The notes: generated by a model not told the origin, from the letters alone. 64,000 bases of DNA from Neptunicella plasticusilytica (GCF_047922965.1 NZ_CP150481.1:2170001-2234000), one strand, 5' to 3'. Shown: positions 9,603-19,050, numbered from the stretch's first letter. Numbers and translations are program-made.

Positions 9603-10472
9603 CTATCTTTGTTCTGGCACATACCAAAGCTCGGGATCGTTGGGCGTTAATTTGGGCAGATACGGATTATCCAGTTGATAGATAATCCGTTCTGGCATAT
9701 TGGCGGCTTCCAACGCCGCCTGATGTTCGGGAAACTCAAACAAAAATTTGTCAAAACGGCCGTCGCTTATCAGCGTTCTTAATCCCTTCTCGATGTCGTG
9801 CGCCAGTCGTACATTGCCCTTTTTAACAAAGTAATAGATGGCTGTTCGGTAATACAGCATATGTTGCGGTTCGATAACCAGATTATCAAAATGATAATAG
9901 TTTAATTCGGAGTGCGCTTCGAGCACGGAACGGGGAAAATAATCAAAATGGCCGGCACTTAATGTTTTATAAATGGTGTCGTACCAGTAAGTGGTTTCTA
10001 CCGGAAAACCGTTGTACTCAAGCACGTCTACATCCGGCCAGCCGTTACCTTGCACAGCCTTGAATTTCTTTAACTCTCCTTTAAGTTTTAAATTGGCAAA
10101 TCGGGGCTGGTCGTTATTGCGAATAACAAAAATACGATAGCCCAGCAAACCTTTAAGAAGCGGAATACGGATAGGCAGTGCCTGTAATTCCCTTTCGTTA
10201 GTGGTCATGGTCCACATCAGATCCATATTACCGGAATCCAAAAATCGCACTTGTCGTTGTTGATTCATTGGCAGATAAATTGGCTGGAGAATATACTCTT
10301 CTCCAGAGGCAGATAGGGCTAATCGCAATAATTCAACAAAATAACTTTTTTGTGGATCGTTATCATTGGTCTGATTACTGATATATCTGACCGGCTGAGG
10401 AACTCCCTTGGCGGAATAACTGTATCCCACCACTAGCACACTAATGATTATTACTGTCCCGAATACCTTCAT
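9603..10472 (-). CDS. Periplasmic solute-binding-like protein (type 2 periplasmic fold)
   Basis: A 289-residue protein with an N-terminal signal peptide (hydrophobic residues 5-20, probable cleavage near SYSA). The body resembles family 3 amino-acid-binding proteins: a region giving FVELLRLALSASG, a hinge region, and a second lobe ending with an aromatic/proline-rich tail. No permease or ATPase of an uptake system lies beside it, and it points away from the ABC export operon. Such orphan binding-protein-like genes are common in Alteromonadales and are often sensory or of unknown role. Substrate unknown. Its start region faces the promoter of the ABC operon across 300 bp. Confidence 0.75.
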   Translation of the reverse strand: MKVFGTVIIISVLVVGYSYSAKGVPQPVRYISNQTNDNDPQKSYFVELLRLALSASGEEYILQPIYLPMNQQRQVRFLDSGNMDLMWTMTTNERELQALPIRIPLLKGLLGYRIFVIRNNDQPRFANLKLKGELKKFKAVQGNGWPDVDVLEYNGFPVETTYWYDTIYKTLSAGHFDYFPRSVLEAHSELNYYHFDNLVIEPQHMLYYRTAIYYFVKKGNVRLAHDIEKGLRTLISDGRFDKFLFEFPEHQAALEAANMPERIIYQLDNPYLPKLTPNDPELWYVPEQR

Positions 10473-10772
10473 CTATTCTACTTATCGTTATGGAAGCAAA
10501 TTCGGCAGTTCCCGCTATGGACGGTTCCTTGTCTCCTTTTTACACTGCCGGAGATTCTATTTGTTTAATTATTGCACAGTTAGTATTCGATGTTTTAACT
10601 TTTTTGCCGGTATTCGCCCTCCTAAAATGGACCGAAGTAATTAAATTTAATGATGTAAATATTTGTTTATTAACGATATTTTATAAAAATCAAGACAATA
10701 TCATTCTGATTTAAACTTTCTACAGTTTAATCTCGACTTAACTTTTGATTGTTCTTACTTCAAGAGTTAACC
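10473..10772. other. Divergent intergenic region, no gene seen
   Basis: A 300-bp AT-rich region between divergently transcribed genes. It must contain the promoters of the binding-protein gene (leftwards) and the ABC export operon (rightwards). Two overlapping plus-strand frames of 66 and 74 codons exist, but they lack a ribosome binding site and recognisable content, so I do not call them genes. I see no convincing operator. Confidence 0.5.
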
Positions 10773-12047
10773 ATGAAAATTAGTGATACTAGTGGTCAGG
10801 ATGTTGTTCTGGCCCCGAAAAGCAAAAACAAAACCTATCTCCTGATTAGTTTGGCCGCATTGTCGGTATTAATTTTTACCATCTGGCTTATGCCTACGCT
10901 GAGTAACTGGTCTAACGCCGAAGCGTCCATCAGTACACAGCGTTTACGCCTCGCAACCGTGACTCAGGGAGACTTTGTTCGTGATTTATCAGTACAAGGC
11001 CAGGTCGTTGCTGCAGTCAGTCCCAGATTGTATAGCACCGCACAAGGCACTATTACCTTTGAAGTCGATGCTGGCGATCAGGTAAGCAAAGGACAGATTC
11101 TGGCAACGATAGACAGTCCGGAATTAACCAATCAGTTAAAGCAGGAAGAATCTTCTGAACTGAGTTTGAAAATGGGCCTGGACAGACAGCGTATTCAAGC
11201 TAAGAAACAGGCACTGGAAAATCAGAAGTCGGTGGATATGGCCAAAGTGGCGTTAACGGCTGCAGATCGGGAAAAACGCAGAGCCGATGCCGCATACAAA
11301 ACCAGCGCCATTAGTCAGATTGATTATGAAAAAGCCCAGGACGAACTGGAAAACGCCCAACTGGTTTACCAGCATGCTGTGGCTGATGCGGATCTGAATA
11401 AGGAAAGTCTGTCTTTTGAAATACAGACCATGCAGTTGCAACTTGACCGTCAAACCTTGCTGGTTGCCGAACTCACCCGTAAAGTCAGCGAGCTAACCCT
11501 GCGCTCTCCGGTGGACGGTTTAGTCGGTAATCTGGCCGTAGAGCAAAAAAATCAGGTAGCAAAAAATCAGCCTATCTTAAGTGTGGTGGACCTGTCCGAA
11601 TTTGAAATAGAAGTCGCCATTCCGGAAAGTTACGCCGACGACCTGAATATAGGTATGGATGCCGAAATAGCTCTTAATGGCGAAACGCATTTGGCCAAAT
11701 TGATCACCATCTCTCCTGAAATTGAGAACAATCAAGTGATCGGCCGGGTGCGTTTTGCCAACCATTCCCCAGCCGGTTTACGCCAGAACCAGCGCCTTAC
11801 CACCCGTATTCTAATCGAACATAAATCCGATGTGTTAATGGTGCAACGAGGCCAATTTCTGGAAAGTGGCAACGGTAGCATCGCTTATGTCATTAGCAAT
11901 GGCGCAGCGCACAAACGTCGTATTCATACCGGTGCCCGTAGTTTGGCCAGTGTCGAGATTCTCGACGGACTGCAGCGCGGCGAACAAATTATTATTTCCG
12001 GCACGGATCAGTTCCAGGGTGCCGAAACCGTTCTAATCAATGATTAA
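10773..12047 (+). CDS. MacA-like periplasmic adaptor of an ABC exporter
   Basis: A 424-residue HlyD/MacA-family adaptor. The ATG at 10773 is chosen over an in-frame TTG 24 bp upstream because the resulting protein has a normal short cytoplasmic N-terminus followed by one membrane anchor (about residues 23-42). The lipoyl half-motifs (EVDAGDQVSKGQILATID and LRSPVDGLVGNL) flank a long coiled-coil hairpin (about 120-245) rich in Lys, Glu, Gln and Ala; a beta-barrel and membrane-proximal domain follow. It is followed by an ATPase and two FtsX-type permeases, so it should link that exporter to an outer-membrane channel. No TolC homologue is in the window. Confidence 0.9.
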   Translation: MKISDTSGQDVVLAPKSKNKTYLLISLAALSVLIFTIWLMPTLSNWSNAEASISTQRLRLATVTQGDFVRDLSVQGQVVAAVSPRLYSTAQGTITFEVDAGDQVSKGQILATIDSPELTNQLKQEESSELSLKMGLDRQRIQAKKQALENQKSVDMAKVALTAADREKRRADAAYKTSAISQIDYEKAQDELENAQLVYQHAVADADLNKESLSFEIQTMQLQLDRQTLLVAELTRKVSELTLRSPVDGLVGNLAVEQKNQVAKNQPILSVVDLSEFEIEVAIPESYADDLNIGMDAEIALNGETHLAKLITISPEIENNQVIGRVRFANHSPAGLRQNQRLTTRILIEHKSDVLMVQRGQFLESGNGSIAYVISNGAAHKRRIHTGARSLASVEILDGLQRGEQIIISGTDQFQGAETVLIND

Positions 12048-12077
12048 AAAATAATATTTATTTCAAGGAATAACATC

Positions 12078-12779
12078 ATGCTAGAGATGACTAACGTAAA
12101 AAAAATATTCAGAACCGAGTTGGTAGAAACCCATGCACTGGAAGATTTCAATTTGTGCGTGTCAGAAGGTGAATTTGTCGCGGTGACTGGCCCATCCGGC
12201 TCAGGGAAAACGACTTTTCTGAATATTGCCGGATTACTGGAAACCTTTGAATCAGGCAAGTATATGCTTGACGGGCTGGACGTCAGTTCACTTAATGACA
12301 AGCAGCGTAGTCGTATTCGCAATGAAAAAATTGGTTTTATTTTCCAGAGTTTCAACCTGATCCCTGATCTGAACCTGTTTGATAATGTGGATGTACCATT
12401 ACGTTATCGCGGCTTTAACAGCAAGGAACGTAAACAACGGATTGAACAAAGCCTGGAACGGGTCGGATTAGCCAATCGGTTGAAGCACCTGCCCTCGCAG
12501 CTTTCCGGTGGCCAACAACAGCGTGTCGCCATTGCCCGGGCGCTGGCCGGCGAGCCACGTTTTTTGCTCGCCGATGAGCCTACCGGCAATCTGGATACCA
12601 AAATGGCGCAAAGTGTGATGGAGCTGTTGCAGGATATTAACCAACAAGGCACTACTATTGTGATGGTGACGCACGACGCTACCTTGGCTCAACAAGCAAA
12701 ACGCAATATATATGTGCGTGATGGACGAGTCAGCGAATTACATGATGTTTCCGCTATCCCTGAAGCAGTTAACGGCTAA
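12078..12779 (+). CDS. ABC transporter ATP-binding protein (MacB/LolD type)
   Basis: A 233-residue ATPase with all ABC motifs: Walker A GPSGSGKTT (about 39-47), Q-loop FIFQSFNL, signature LSGGQQQR, Walker B FLLADEPTG and the H-loop MVTHD. It belongs to the MacB/LolD/FtsE-like group, which work with FtsX-fold permeases as mechanotransmitters rather than classical pore transporters. It lies 30 bp after the adaptor gene and 7 bp before the first permease gene. The whole unit (10773-15332) reads as one operon. Confidence 0.95.
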   Translation: MLEMTNVKKIFRTELVETHALEDFNLCVSEGEFVAVTGPSGSGKTTFLNIAGLLETFESGKYMLDGLDVSSLNDKQRSRIRNEKIGFIFQSFNLIPDLNLFDNVDVPLRYRGFNSKERKQRIEQSLERVGLANRLKHLPSQLSGGQQQRVAIARALAGEPRFLLADEPTGNLDTKMAQSVMELLQDINQQGTTIVMVTHDATLAQQAKRNIYVRDGRVSELHDVSAIPEAVNG

Positions 12780-12786
12780 GGAGCAA

Positions 12787-14103
12787 ATGATGTTTAACTA
12801 TTATTTACGTCTGGCCATGCTGAGTATCAAACGCAACCCCATCCTCAGCAGTTTGATGGTCATGGCTATTGCGTTGGGTATCGGCGCTTGTATGACCACC
12901 ATTACCATTAATTACCTGATGTCGGCGGACCCTATTCCGCAAAAAAGTGATAAGTTGTTTTACGTCCAGGTGGACAGCTGGGATCCGAATGATCCATTTG
13001 ATGAACCTAATGAGCCGCCGGATCAACTGACCTGGACCGAAGCGAAAAACTTTTTACAGGCCAAAAAAGCCTATCGTCAGGCAGTAATGGCCAGCAGCTC
13101 AGCCGCTGTTGAGCCGCCAGGGCAAGACAGCAAACCCTATATGGCGGAGATCCGTCTGACCAGTGCGGACTTCTTTGCCATGTTCCAGACACCTTTTTTG
13201 TTCGGCTCAGGATGGGATCAAAGCGCCGATCAGAACCGGGAATTTGTGGTAGTAATCAGCCGGGAAACCAATGACAAGGTGTTTGGCGGCGAAAATTCCA
13301 TAGGTCGAACGATTAAGGTTAAAGGCAATAATTTCCGCGTTGTCGGTGTACTGGATAGCTGGATCCCGGTGCCCAAGTTTTATGATTTAAGCACGGGACA
13401 ATTTAATGAGCCTGAAGAAATCTTTATGCCTTTTTTGCTTAAAGAAGAGCTGGAAATGCCGCAAGGAGGCAATACCAACTGCTGGAAAAGTCCTGCAGAA
13501 GAAGGTTTTAGAGGTTTTCTTAACTCCGAATGCGTCAACTACCAGATGTGGGTTGAGCTGCGAGATGACGCTGAAAAGCAGCAATATATGGATTATCTCA
13601 ACAGCTATGTCGAACAACAGAAAGCCTTTGGTCGCTTCCCTCGTCCATTGAATAACCGTTTGTCCGATGTAATGGAATGGATGGAAATCAAGCAAGTTGT
13701 CGCCGATGACGCACAAATTATGCTGTGGTTAAGCTTTATGTTTTTACTGGTATGTTTGCTTAACACCATTGGATTGCTATTGGCCAAGTTTACCGGTAAA
13801 GCGGCTGAAATCAGTTTACGTCGTGCCGTTGGCGCATCAAAAAGCGATTTATTTAAACAGCATCTGGTGGAAACTGCCTGCATTGGCCTGGCCGGCGGTA
13901 TTGCCGGTATAGGTTTGGCATTAATCGGATTACAGGGGATCAAAGCCCTTTATGGTGAGTTTGCTGATCGGGTAACCTCGCTGGATTTCAATCTGGTGAT
14001 GATTGCCATGATCCTGGCGCTACTTTCCAGTATTGCTGCTGGACTTTATCCGACCTGGCGTGCATGCAGCATTCAGCCTGCCAGCCAATTAAAAGATCAA
14101 TAG
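12787..14103 (+). CDS. ABC transporter permease, MacB/FtsX family (1)
   Basis: A 438-residue permease. The ATG at 12787 is chosen because AAGGAG lies just before it, right after the ATPase stop; the longer frame starting inside the ATPase gene has no such signal. Layout: TM1 (about 20-42), a large periplasmic MacB_PCD domain (about 45-320), then three C-terminal TM helices of the FtsX domain, including the RRAVGAS element at the cytoplasmic loop. It pairs with the second permease 11 bp downstream; the two are different sequences, so the exporter is probably a heterodimer. Confidence 0.92.
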   Translation: MMFNYYLRLAMLSIKRNPILSSLMVMAIALGIGACMTTITINYLMSADPIPQKSDKLFYVQVDSWDPNDPFDEPNEPPDQLTWTEAKNFLQAKKAYRQAVMASSSAAVEPPGQDSKPYMAEIRLTSADFFAMFQTPFLFGSGWDQSADQNREFVVVISRETNDKVFGGENSIGRTIKVKGNNFRVVGVLDSWIPVPKFYDLSTGQFNEPEEIFMPFLLKEELEMPQGGNTNCWKSPAEEGFRGFLNSECVNYQMWVELRDDAEKQQYMDYLNSYVEQQKAFGRFPRPLNNRLSDVMEWMEIKQVVADDAQIMLWLSFMFLLVCLLNTIGLLLAKFTGKAAEISLRRAVGASKSDLFKQHLVETACIGLAGGIAGIGLALIGLQGIKALYGEFADRVTSLDFNLVMIAMILALLSSIAAGLYPTWRACSIQPASQLKDQ

Positions 14104-14114
14104 GAACATAAATT

Positions 14115-15332
14115 ATGTGGGAAATAGGACCGATATTTCGCGCCATGATGCGCAATAAAGTTGGCGCCATACTGATTGCAGTACAAATTGCCGTCACTAT
14201 GACCATTATTGTTAATTCGATTTTTATCATCTCGGAACGCAAAGAATTGATGGCGCGTGAAAGCGGCGTGGATGAAGCCAACAGTTTTTATCTGACTAGC
14301 TACAGTTTTGCACCTGAATTCAACACAAAAGTCACGGTAAAAGAAGACTTGGACATGATCCGGCAACTGCCAGGCGTAGTCGATGCCATTCAGGTAAATG
14401 CCATTCCTGTTAGTGGTGGTGGTTGGTCAATGGGTCTACAGACTGAACCGGGTGATGATATCGACGGCACTGGTGTGGCTGTCTATATGGTAGATGAACA
14501 CGGTACCCGTACCTTTGATGTTGAGGTCATCGCCGGGCAGGATTTTACCGCCACAGATATTGAGTGGCGCGAAGGTGGGCAAAATCATTGGCCAGCGCAA
14601 ATTCTGATCACCAAAGCCATGGCGCAAAGTCTTTTTCCGGACGATCCCTGGCAATCGGCGGTGGGTAAAACGGTGTACATCAATCGCAATGAAGGCATTA
14701 TTATTAAAGGTATTATCGATAAGCTTCAGGCACCCTGGATTGGCTGGGACAAAGTCGAAAATGCCATGCTAGTTCCGCAAACGCTGGATTTTCCTTCTTA
14801 TCGTTATTTTATCCGTACCGAGCCGGGTCGTCGTGACGAACTGATGCCCAAAATTGAGGATATGCTGGCGACCAGCAACAAAGGGCGAATTATCCGCAGC
14901 ATGCGCAGCGTTGAGGAAACCCGCGAACGCAGCTATCGCCAACATAGTGCGATGATCGATATCCTCTCTACCGTCATGGTGATCCTGACCATAGTGACGG
15001 CTTTGGGAATAGTGGGTCTGGCCAGTTTCAGTGTCAATCGACGTAAAAAACAAATCGGCACCCGGCGCGCATTGGGTGCCAGTCAGGGCGATATTCTGCG
15101 CTACTTTATGCTGGAGAACTTTTTAATCAGCAGCGTTGGTGTGGCGCTTGGTGCGGCACTGACTGTTGGCTTAAATATATGGCTGGTGCAGGCGTTTTCG
15201 CTCAATCGAATCGACTGGTATCTGATCCCGGCCGGTATGCTGGTGTTGTGGATTGTGGGGCAAATCGCGGTATTTGGGCCGGCTAAACGTGCGGCATCTA
15301 TTCCCCCGGCCCTTGCAACCCGAACAGTTTAA
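14115..15332 (+). CDS. ABC transporter permease, MacB/FtsX family (2)
   Basis: A 405-residue permease with the same architecture as its upstream neighbour: one N-terminal TM, a periplasmic MacB_PCD domain, and a three-helix FtsX domain with RRALGAS. It is the last gene of the adaptor-ATPase-permease-permease operon and is followed within 30 bp by a strong terminator. Exporters of this type move peptides, lipoproteins or antibiotics; nothing here fixes the substrate. Confidence 0.92.
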   Translation: MWEIGPIFRAMMRNKVGAILIAVQIAVTMTIIVNSIFIISERKELMARESGVDEANSFYLTSYSFAPEFNTKVTVKEDLDMIRQLPGVVDAIQVNAIPVSGGGWSMGLQTEPGDDIDGTGVAVYMVDEHGTRTFDVEVIAGQDFTATDIEWREGGQNHWPAQILITKAMAQSLFPDDPWQSAVGKTVYINRNEGIIIKGIIDKLQAPWIGWDKVENAMLVPQTLDFPSYRYFIRTEPGRRDELMPKIEDMLATSNKGRIIRSMRSVEETRERSYRQHSAMIDILSTVMVILTIVTALGIVGLASFSVNRRKKQIGTRRALGASQGDILRYFMLENFLISSVGVALGAALTVGLNIWLVQAFSLNRIDWYLIPAGMLVLWIVGQIAVFGPAKRAASIPPALATRTV

Positions 15333-15361
15333 ATATGAAACATAGAAGATATACCTTTCTC

Positions 15362-15387
15362 AACGGCTACCTTTGGTAGCCGTTTTA
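15362..15387 (+). terminator. Rho-independent terminator of the ABC export operon
   Basis: A perfect 10-bp stem AACGGCTACC / GGTAGCCGTT with a TTT loop, followed by a short T run, 29 bp after the last permease stop. It separates the exporter from the pectinesterase gene. Confidence 0.88.
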
Positions 15388-15434
15388 CATTATGGTTTGC
15401 CAACTTGCCTGTTAGGATCTTAAAGGTGGAATGG

Positions 15435-16418
15435 TTGAAAAATTATAAGTTAAGTATTTTTGTAGTGTTGTGTGCATTGACCAGCAAATGGGCCAGCGCC
15501 GATATTCAGTATCAAATTAGCGTCGCACAAGACGGTAGCGGCGATTACTCCAGTATCCAGCAAGCTATCAATCATACCAAAGCATTCCCCGATAGACGCA
15601 TTACTATCCATATCGGCAAGGGCATTTATAACGAGAAAGTGACGGTATACGCCTGGAATACCCGACTGTCATTAATCGGGGCCGGAGTGCAGCAAACCCT
15701 AGTCCGTTTTGGTGACCATTTCAATAAAGTGAATTTGGGCCGTAACAGTACCTTTCACACTGCCACAATGCAGGTCGATGCCAATGATTTTAGAGCCGAA
15801 GGTTTAACTATCCAAAATACCGCCGGCCCGGTAGGTCAGGCCGTTGCCCTGGCGGTTAACGCCGATCGTGCACAGTTTAACAATATTGCCTTGCTAGGCA
15901 GTCAGGATACCTTGTACGTGGCGGGTGAAGGTTATCGTCAATATTTTAGCCATTGCTATATTGAAGGCACTACCGATTTTATCTTTGGCGCGGCCACAGC
16001 AGTATTTGATGACTGCGAAATTCACTCAAAAGCCAATTCCTACATTACCGCCGCTTCGACACCGAAAAATCAGCCCTTTGGTCTGGTCTTTTTTAACAGC
16101 CGGCTCACCGCTGACAGCGAAACGGACAAGGTTTATCTGGGACGCCCCTGGCGCCCCTATGCCAAAACACTGTTTATTAATACGCAAATGGGTCAGCACA
16201 TTGTACCTGAAGGCTGGCATAACTGGTCCAAACCCGAAGCCGAGAAAACCAGCTACTATGCTGAATATAACAGTACAGGCTTGGGTGCTGCCCCCTCCAA
16301 ACGAGTAAACTGGAGTCATCAATTAACCGATCAGCAAGCAGATAGACTCAGTCTCGAGTCTATCTTGTCAGCAGAAAACGAAACGAGCTGGTGGCAAGAA
16401 AAACCCGCTCATCAATAA
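15435..16418 (+). CDS. Pectinesterase (pectin methylesterase, CE8 family), secreted
   Basis: A protein of about 327 residues that removes methyl esters from homogalacturonan. A signal peptide (KNYKLSIFVVLCALTSKWASA) precedes mature DIQYQ. The right-handed beta-helix family motifs are present: GIYNEKV, GQAVAL, SQDTL with the first catalytic Asp, DFIFG with the second, and LGRPW with the substrate-binding Arg. The frame has no ATG near the start; a TTG at 15435 with AAGGTGGA about 5 nt upstream gives the cleanest signal peptide, and GTG at 15426 is an alternative. No other pectinase gene is visible in the window, so it is an isolated polysaccharide-active gene. It converges with the AhpD-like gene (5-bp gap). 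Confidence 0.92.
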   Translation: MKNYKLSIFVVLCALTSKWASADIQYQISVAQDGSGDYSSIQQAINHTKAFPDRRITIHIGKGIYNEKVTVYAWNTRLSLIGAGVQQTLVRFGDHFNKVNLGRNSTFHTATMQVDANDFRAEGLTIQNTAGPVGQAVALAVNADRAQFNNIALLGSQDTLYVAGEGYRQYFSHCYIEGTTDFIFGAATAVFDDCEIHSKANSYITAASTPKNQPFGLVFFNSRLTADSETDKVYLGRPWRPYAKTLFINTQMGQHIVPEGWHNWSKPEAEKTSYYAEYNSTGLGAAPSKRVNWSHQLTDQQADRLSLESILSAENETSWWQEKPAHQ

Positions 16419-16423
16419 AGCTG

Positions 16424-16897
16424 TTAACCGAAGTCACCCACTTTGTAAGAACCCACTTCGGCACCAAAACCTATGGCAAAACGATTCCAGCTATTGATCG
16501 CGCAAATCGCCAGGGTCAAATCGGTAATCTGGCTATCGGTAAAATGTTCACGCAATGCATCCAGAAGTGTTTCATCCGGATGGCCTGTCGCCAATGTGGT
16601 TAATGCTTCAGCCCAGGCCAAAACGACGCGCTCCTGTTCGGTAAAAAACGGCGTTTCGCGCCAGGCCGACAGGGTATACAAACGTTGTTCAGTTTCACCT
16701 GCTGCGCGAGCATCTTTGCTGTGCATATCGAGGCAAAAAGCGCAGCCATTAAGCTGCGATACCCGCATTTTGATCAGCTCCAGTAACGAATGCTCGATAT
16801 CTTGGCTGGCTATTTTACTGGCCATATATTTTTCCAGTCCCCACATAGCATTAACTGCACCTGGAGAAGCTTGTTGATAATTAAGTTTCATAGACAT
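16424..16897 (-). CDS. AhpD-like carboxymuconolactone decarboxylase family protein
   Basis: A 157-residue helical protein of the AhpD/CMD family. The redox motif C52-A-F-C55 followed by H59 is present, with an acidic residue upstream (ELIKMRVSQLNGC), which fits the Glu-Cys-Cys-His proton relay of alkylhydroperoxidases. It likely acts in the cytoplasm in peroxide or redox defence, though substrates of most single-domain members are unknown. It is transcribed divergently from an AraC-type regulator across 154 bp, a common arrangement that suggests regulation by that protein (inference). Confidence 0.88.
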   Translation of the reverse strand: MSMKLNYQQASPGAVNAMWGLEKYMASKIASQDIEHSLLELIKMRVSQLNGCAFCLDMHSKDARAAGETEQRLYTLSAWRETPFFTEQERVVLAWAEALTTLATGHPDETLLDALREHFTDSQITDLTLAICAINSWNRFAIGFGAEVGSYKVGDFG

Positions 16898-17051
16898 AAT
16901 TTATTTCCTCATTAAGTTAACTAACGAGGTGTAATTTAAATTAATCAGCTAAGTGTGAATTGTATATTTGCGACATCAGCACAATTTTATATTCAGTTGT
17001 TATGGGCTTATTTGTTAAACTGACAGGGTTGCCAACAACTTATCACTGGTT

Positions 17052-17870
17052 ATGCAAGTACCCGAGTTATCCCATATAGGCTTTCATCGCTATCAACCCA
17101 GTTTGATGCTTAAACCTTATGTGCAAAGTTACTGGCATATTTATGGAAAAGTCCCGTCCACCACCGAATATTTGCATCCTGAAGGCGGCAGTGGCCTGAT
17201 TTTTAATTTTGGCAGCCCCTTTATCTACAATCAGCAGCGAGTAACGACAGACTGTATCGTCATGGGGCCCAATACCCGTACCACCAGTCTGACGCTAAGC
17301 GGTTATATCGATGCGGTGGGACTACGTTTCTATCCCGGTACCAGCTACCACTTTTTTACCTTGCCGCTAAATGAAATTCCCGGTCTGCCCGTCCATCCGG
17401 ATGAGCTGTCGATTAACCTGAGCATTCAACCCATTGTCGATAGCGCTGAATCCACGATTGAACAGCGCTTAAATGCGATTGAGTCACTGTTGATGCAACG
17501 TTTAAGCATTAATCCGGAACTGGATAAACGCATACAGCCGGCAACGACCTGGCTTAACTTACATCGTACGCCACAGTCAATTATTCATCTGGCAGAACAT
17601 CTCAATGTCAGTGCACGTCAACTTGAACGGCTGTTCAAGCAATGGGTGGGCATGACGCCCAAACAATTTTCACGGATTAAACGGGTTGATTATGCTCGCC
17701 AGTCCCTGAAGCAATTTGACTTATCATTGACCGATACCGCTTATCAGGCCGGGTATTTTGATCAGGCGCATTTTAATCATGAATTCAAACAGGTGGTCGG
17801 ACTCACTCCGGGCCAGTACCGTCGACGTGCTTTGCAAAAAACAGGATCAAAAAAGCCGCTATCAGCATGA
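17052..17870 (+). CDS. AraC-family transcriptional regulator
   Basis: A 272-residue regulator. The C-terminal part (about 165-262) has the two AraC helix-turn-helix motifs; the second ends with the family signature region (AYQAGYFDQAHFNHEFKQ, then G.TPGQYR). The N-terminal part (about 10-130) resembles a cupin-like sensing domain found in many AraC proteins that begin with a YxPSxxLxPYVQSYW-like pattern. The divergent AhpD-like gene is its probable target. The stop codon lies inside the loop of a terminator hairpin. Confidence 0.92.
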   Translation: MQVPELSHIGFHRYQPSLMLKPYVQSYWHIYGKVPSTTEYLHPEGGSGLIFNFGSPFIYNQQRVTTDCIVMGPNTRTTSLTLSGYIDAVGLRFYPGTSYHFFTLPLNEIPGLPVHPDELSINLSIQPIVDSAESTIEQRLNAIESLLMQRLSINPELDKRIQPATTWLNLHRTPQSIIHLAEHLNVSARQLERLFKQWVGMTPKQFSRIKRVDYARQSLKQFDLSLTDTAYQAGYFDQAHFNHEFKQVVGLTPGQYRRRALQKTGSKKPLSA

Positions 17871-17882
17871 CAGCGGCTTTTT
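17851..17882 (+). terminator. Terminator overlapping the end of the AraC gene
   Basis: AAAAGCCGCT (17851-17860) and AGCGGCTTTT (17872-17881) form a perfect 10-bp stem around an 11-nt loop. The AraC stop codon TGA lies in the loop. The A-rich 5' arm and T-rich 3' arm make it usable from both sides, which suits its place between the AraC gene and the end of proB. Confidence 0.88.
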
Positions 17883-17943
17883 ATTACCTGAAAGACGTTA
17901 TCGACAGACGCGGCGTATCCCGAATTCAGGCTATGATATAAAC

Positions 17944-19038
17944 TTACTGCTTTTCCAGTATCGCGATATCTTCATCGGAAATAATCGGCCCGGGTTGCAG
18001 ATTTAAATCCTCGCTTTCCTGCTCGGAGATATAAGACAACATACAGCTACTGTAATTTGAGGTGGCCTTGGCCAACCTGGTGCCATCGTCGCTACGAACC
18101 AGGATGGTATCCCCGATAGCAAATTCTCCCCTGACTTCAACAATACCATCGCTGGTTAACTGGCTGCTGTTTTTATCCAGTGGTTCGTCGAAACTTCCCT
18201 GAACGATTAACTCGCCCTGCTCTTTGGAAGTATGGGTTAACCAATGCAATCTTTCTTGTAACGGACGTTTATATGGCTGGAACAGAGTGCCAGGGTTACG
18301 CCCATTTAACAGATCGTTGAATGAGCTTTCTTCAAAGCCATTGACGATAAACGTACTGATGCCGTGAGACGTAGCTTTTTCGGCCGCTTCTATTTTGGTT
18401 TTCATGCCACCAGTCCCCACAGAACTGTCAGCACCACCTGCCATCGCATAAATTTCCGGGGTAATTTCAGTTACCCAGTTGATTAGCTTGGCATCATCAT
18501 GCTGGTTTGGATTTTTATCATACAATCCGTTAACGTCCGAACAGATAATCAAGGTGTCGGCGTCAGCAGCAGCGGCCACCATAGCGGCCAGATTATCGTT
18601 ATCCCCCACTTTGAGTTCGTCGGTTGTGACGGTATCGTTTTCATTGATAATGGGCAGCAAACCGCCGTTTAAGAGGGAAAACATAGTTTCCCTGATACTT
18701 TCGTAACGTTCTCTGTCGGTTAAATCGGCGTGAGTTAGCAGTATTTGCGCACAAGGGAAATCAAAAAAACGATCCCAGGTAGCCATCATGCTGGTTTGGC
18801 CAGCGGCGGCCATGGCTTTTTTGATTGCGATGTCTTTTCTGTCGCTCTCAGCGAAAAAGTGGGCACCCGCCGCAACCGAGCCGGAGGACACCAGAACCAC
18901 TTCAATGCCATGCATTCGGCAACGTAGGATAAATTGCGCAATGCTGAGCAAATATCGGGAGCTACAGCCTTTTTTATCCGGCGCGATCAGTGCACTACCG
19001 ACTTTGATAACCACGCGACGCCATTGAAACTTATTCAT
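17944..19038 (-). CDS. proB: Glutamate 5-kinase
   Basis: A 364-residue enzyme making gamma-glutamyl phosphate, the first step of proline synthesis, in the cytoplasm. The amino-acid kinase domain (about 1-255) has KVGSALI near the N-terminus, the substrate region PIINENDTV and the GVGTGGM-like loop (SSVGTGGMKTK). A PUA domain follows (about 275-360). Length equals the usual bacterial PUA-containing form. It sits 12 bp downstream of putP, so uptake and synthesis of proline share a transcript. The usual partner proA is not adjacent in this window. Confidence 0.96.
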   Translation of the reverse strand: MNKFQWRRVVIKVGSALIAPDKKGCSSRYLLSIAQFILRCRMHGIEVVLVSSGSVAAGAHFFAESDRKDIAIKKAMAAAGQTSMMATWDRFFDFPCAQILLTHADLTDRERYESIRETMFSLLNGGLLPIINENDTVTTDELKVGDNDNLAAMVAAAADADTLIICSDVNGLYDKNPNQHDDAKLINWVTEITPEIYAMAGGADSSVGTGGMKTKIEAAEKATSHGISTFIVNGFEESSFNDLLNGRNPGTLFQPYKRPLQERLHWLTHTSKEQGELIVQGSFDEPLDKNSSQLTSDGIVEVRGEFAIGDTILVRSDDGTRLAKATSNYSSCMLSYISEQESEDLNLQPGPIISDEDIAILEKQ

Positions 19039-19050
19039 CTGAATCCTTTG

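Noticed and set aside
10490..10714. 74-codon hydrophobic plus-strand ORF in the divergent region before the ABC exporter
   Set aside because: No Shine-Dalgarno, lies in AT-rich promoter DNA, and overlaps another frame of similar quality.
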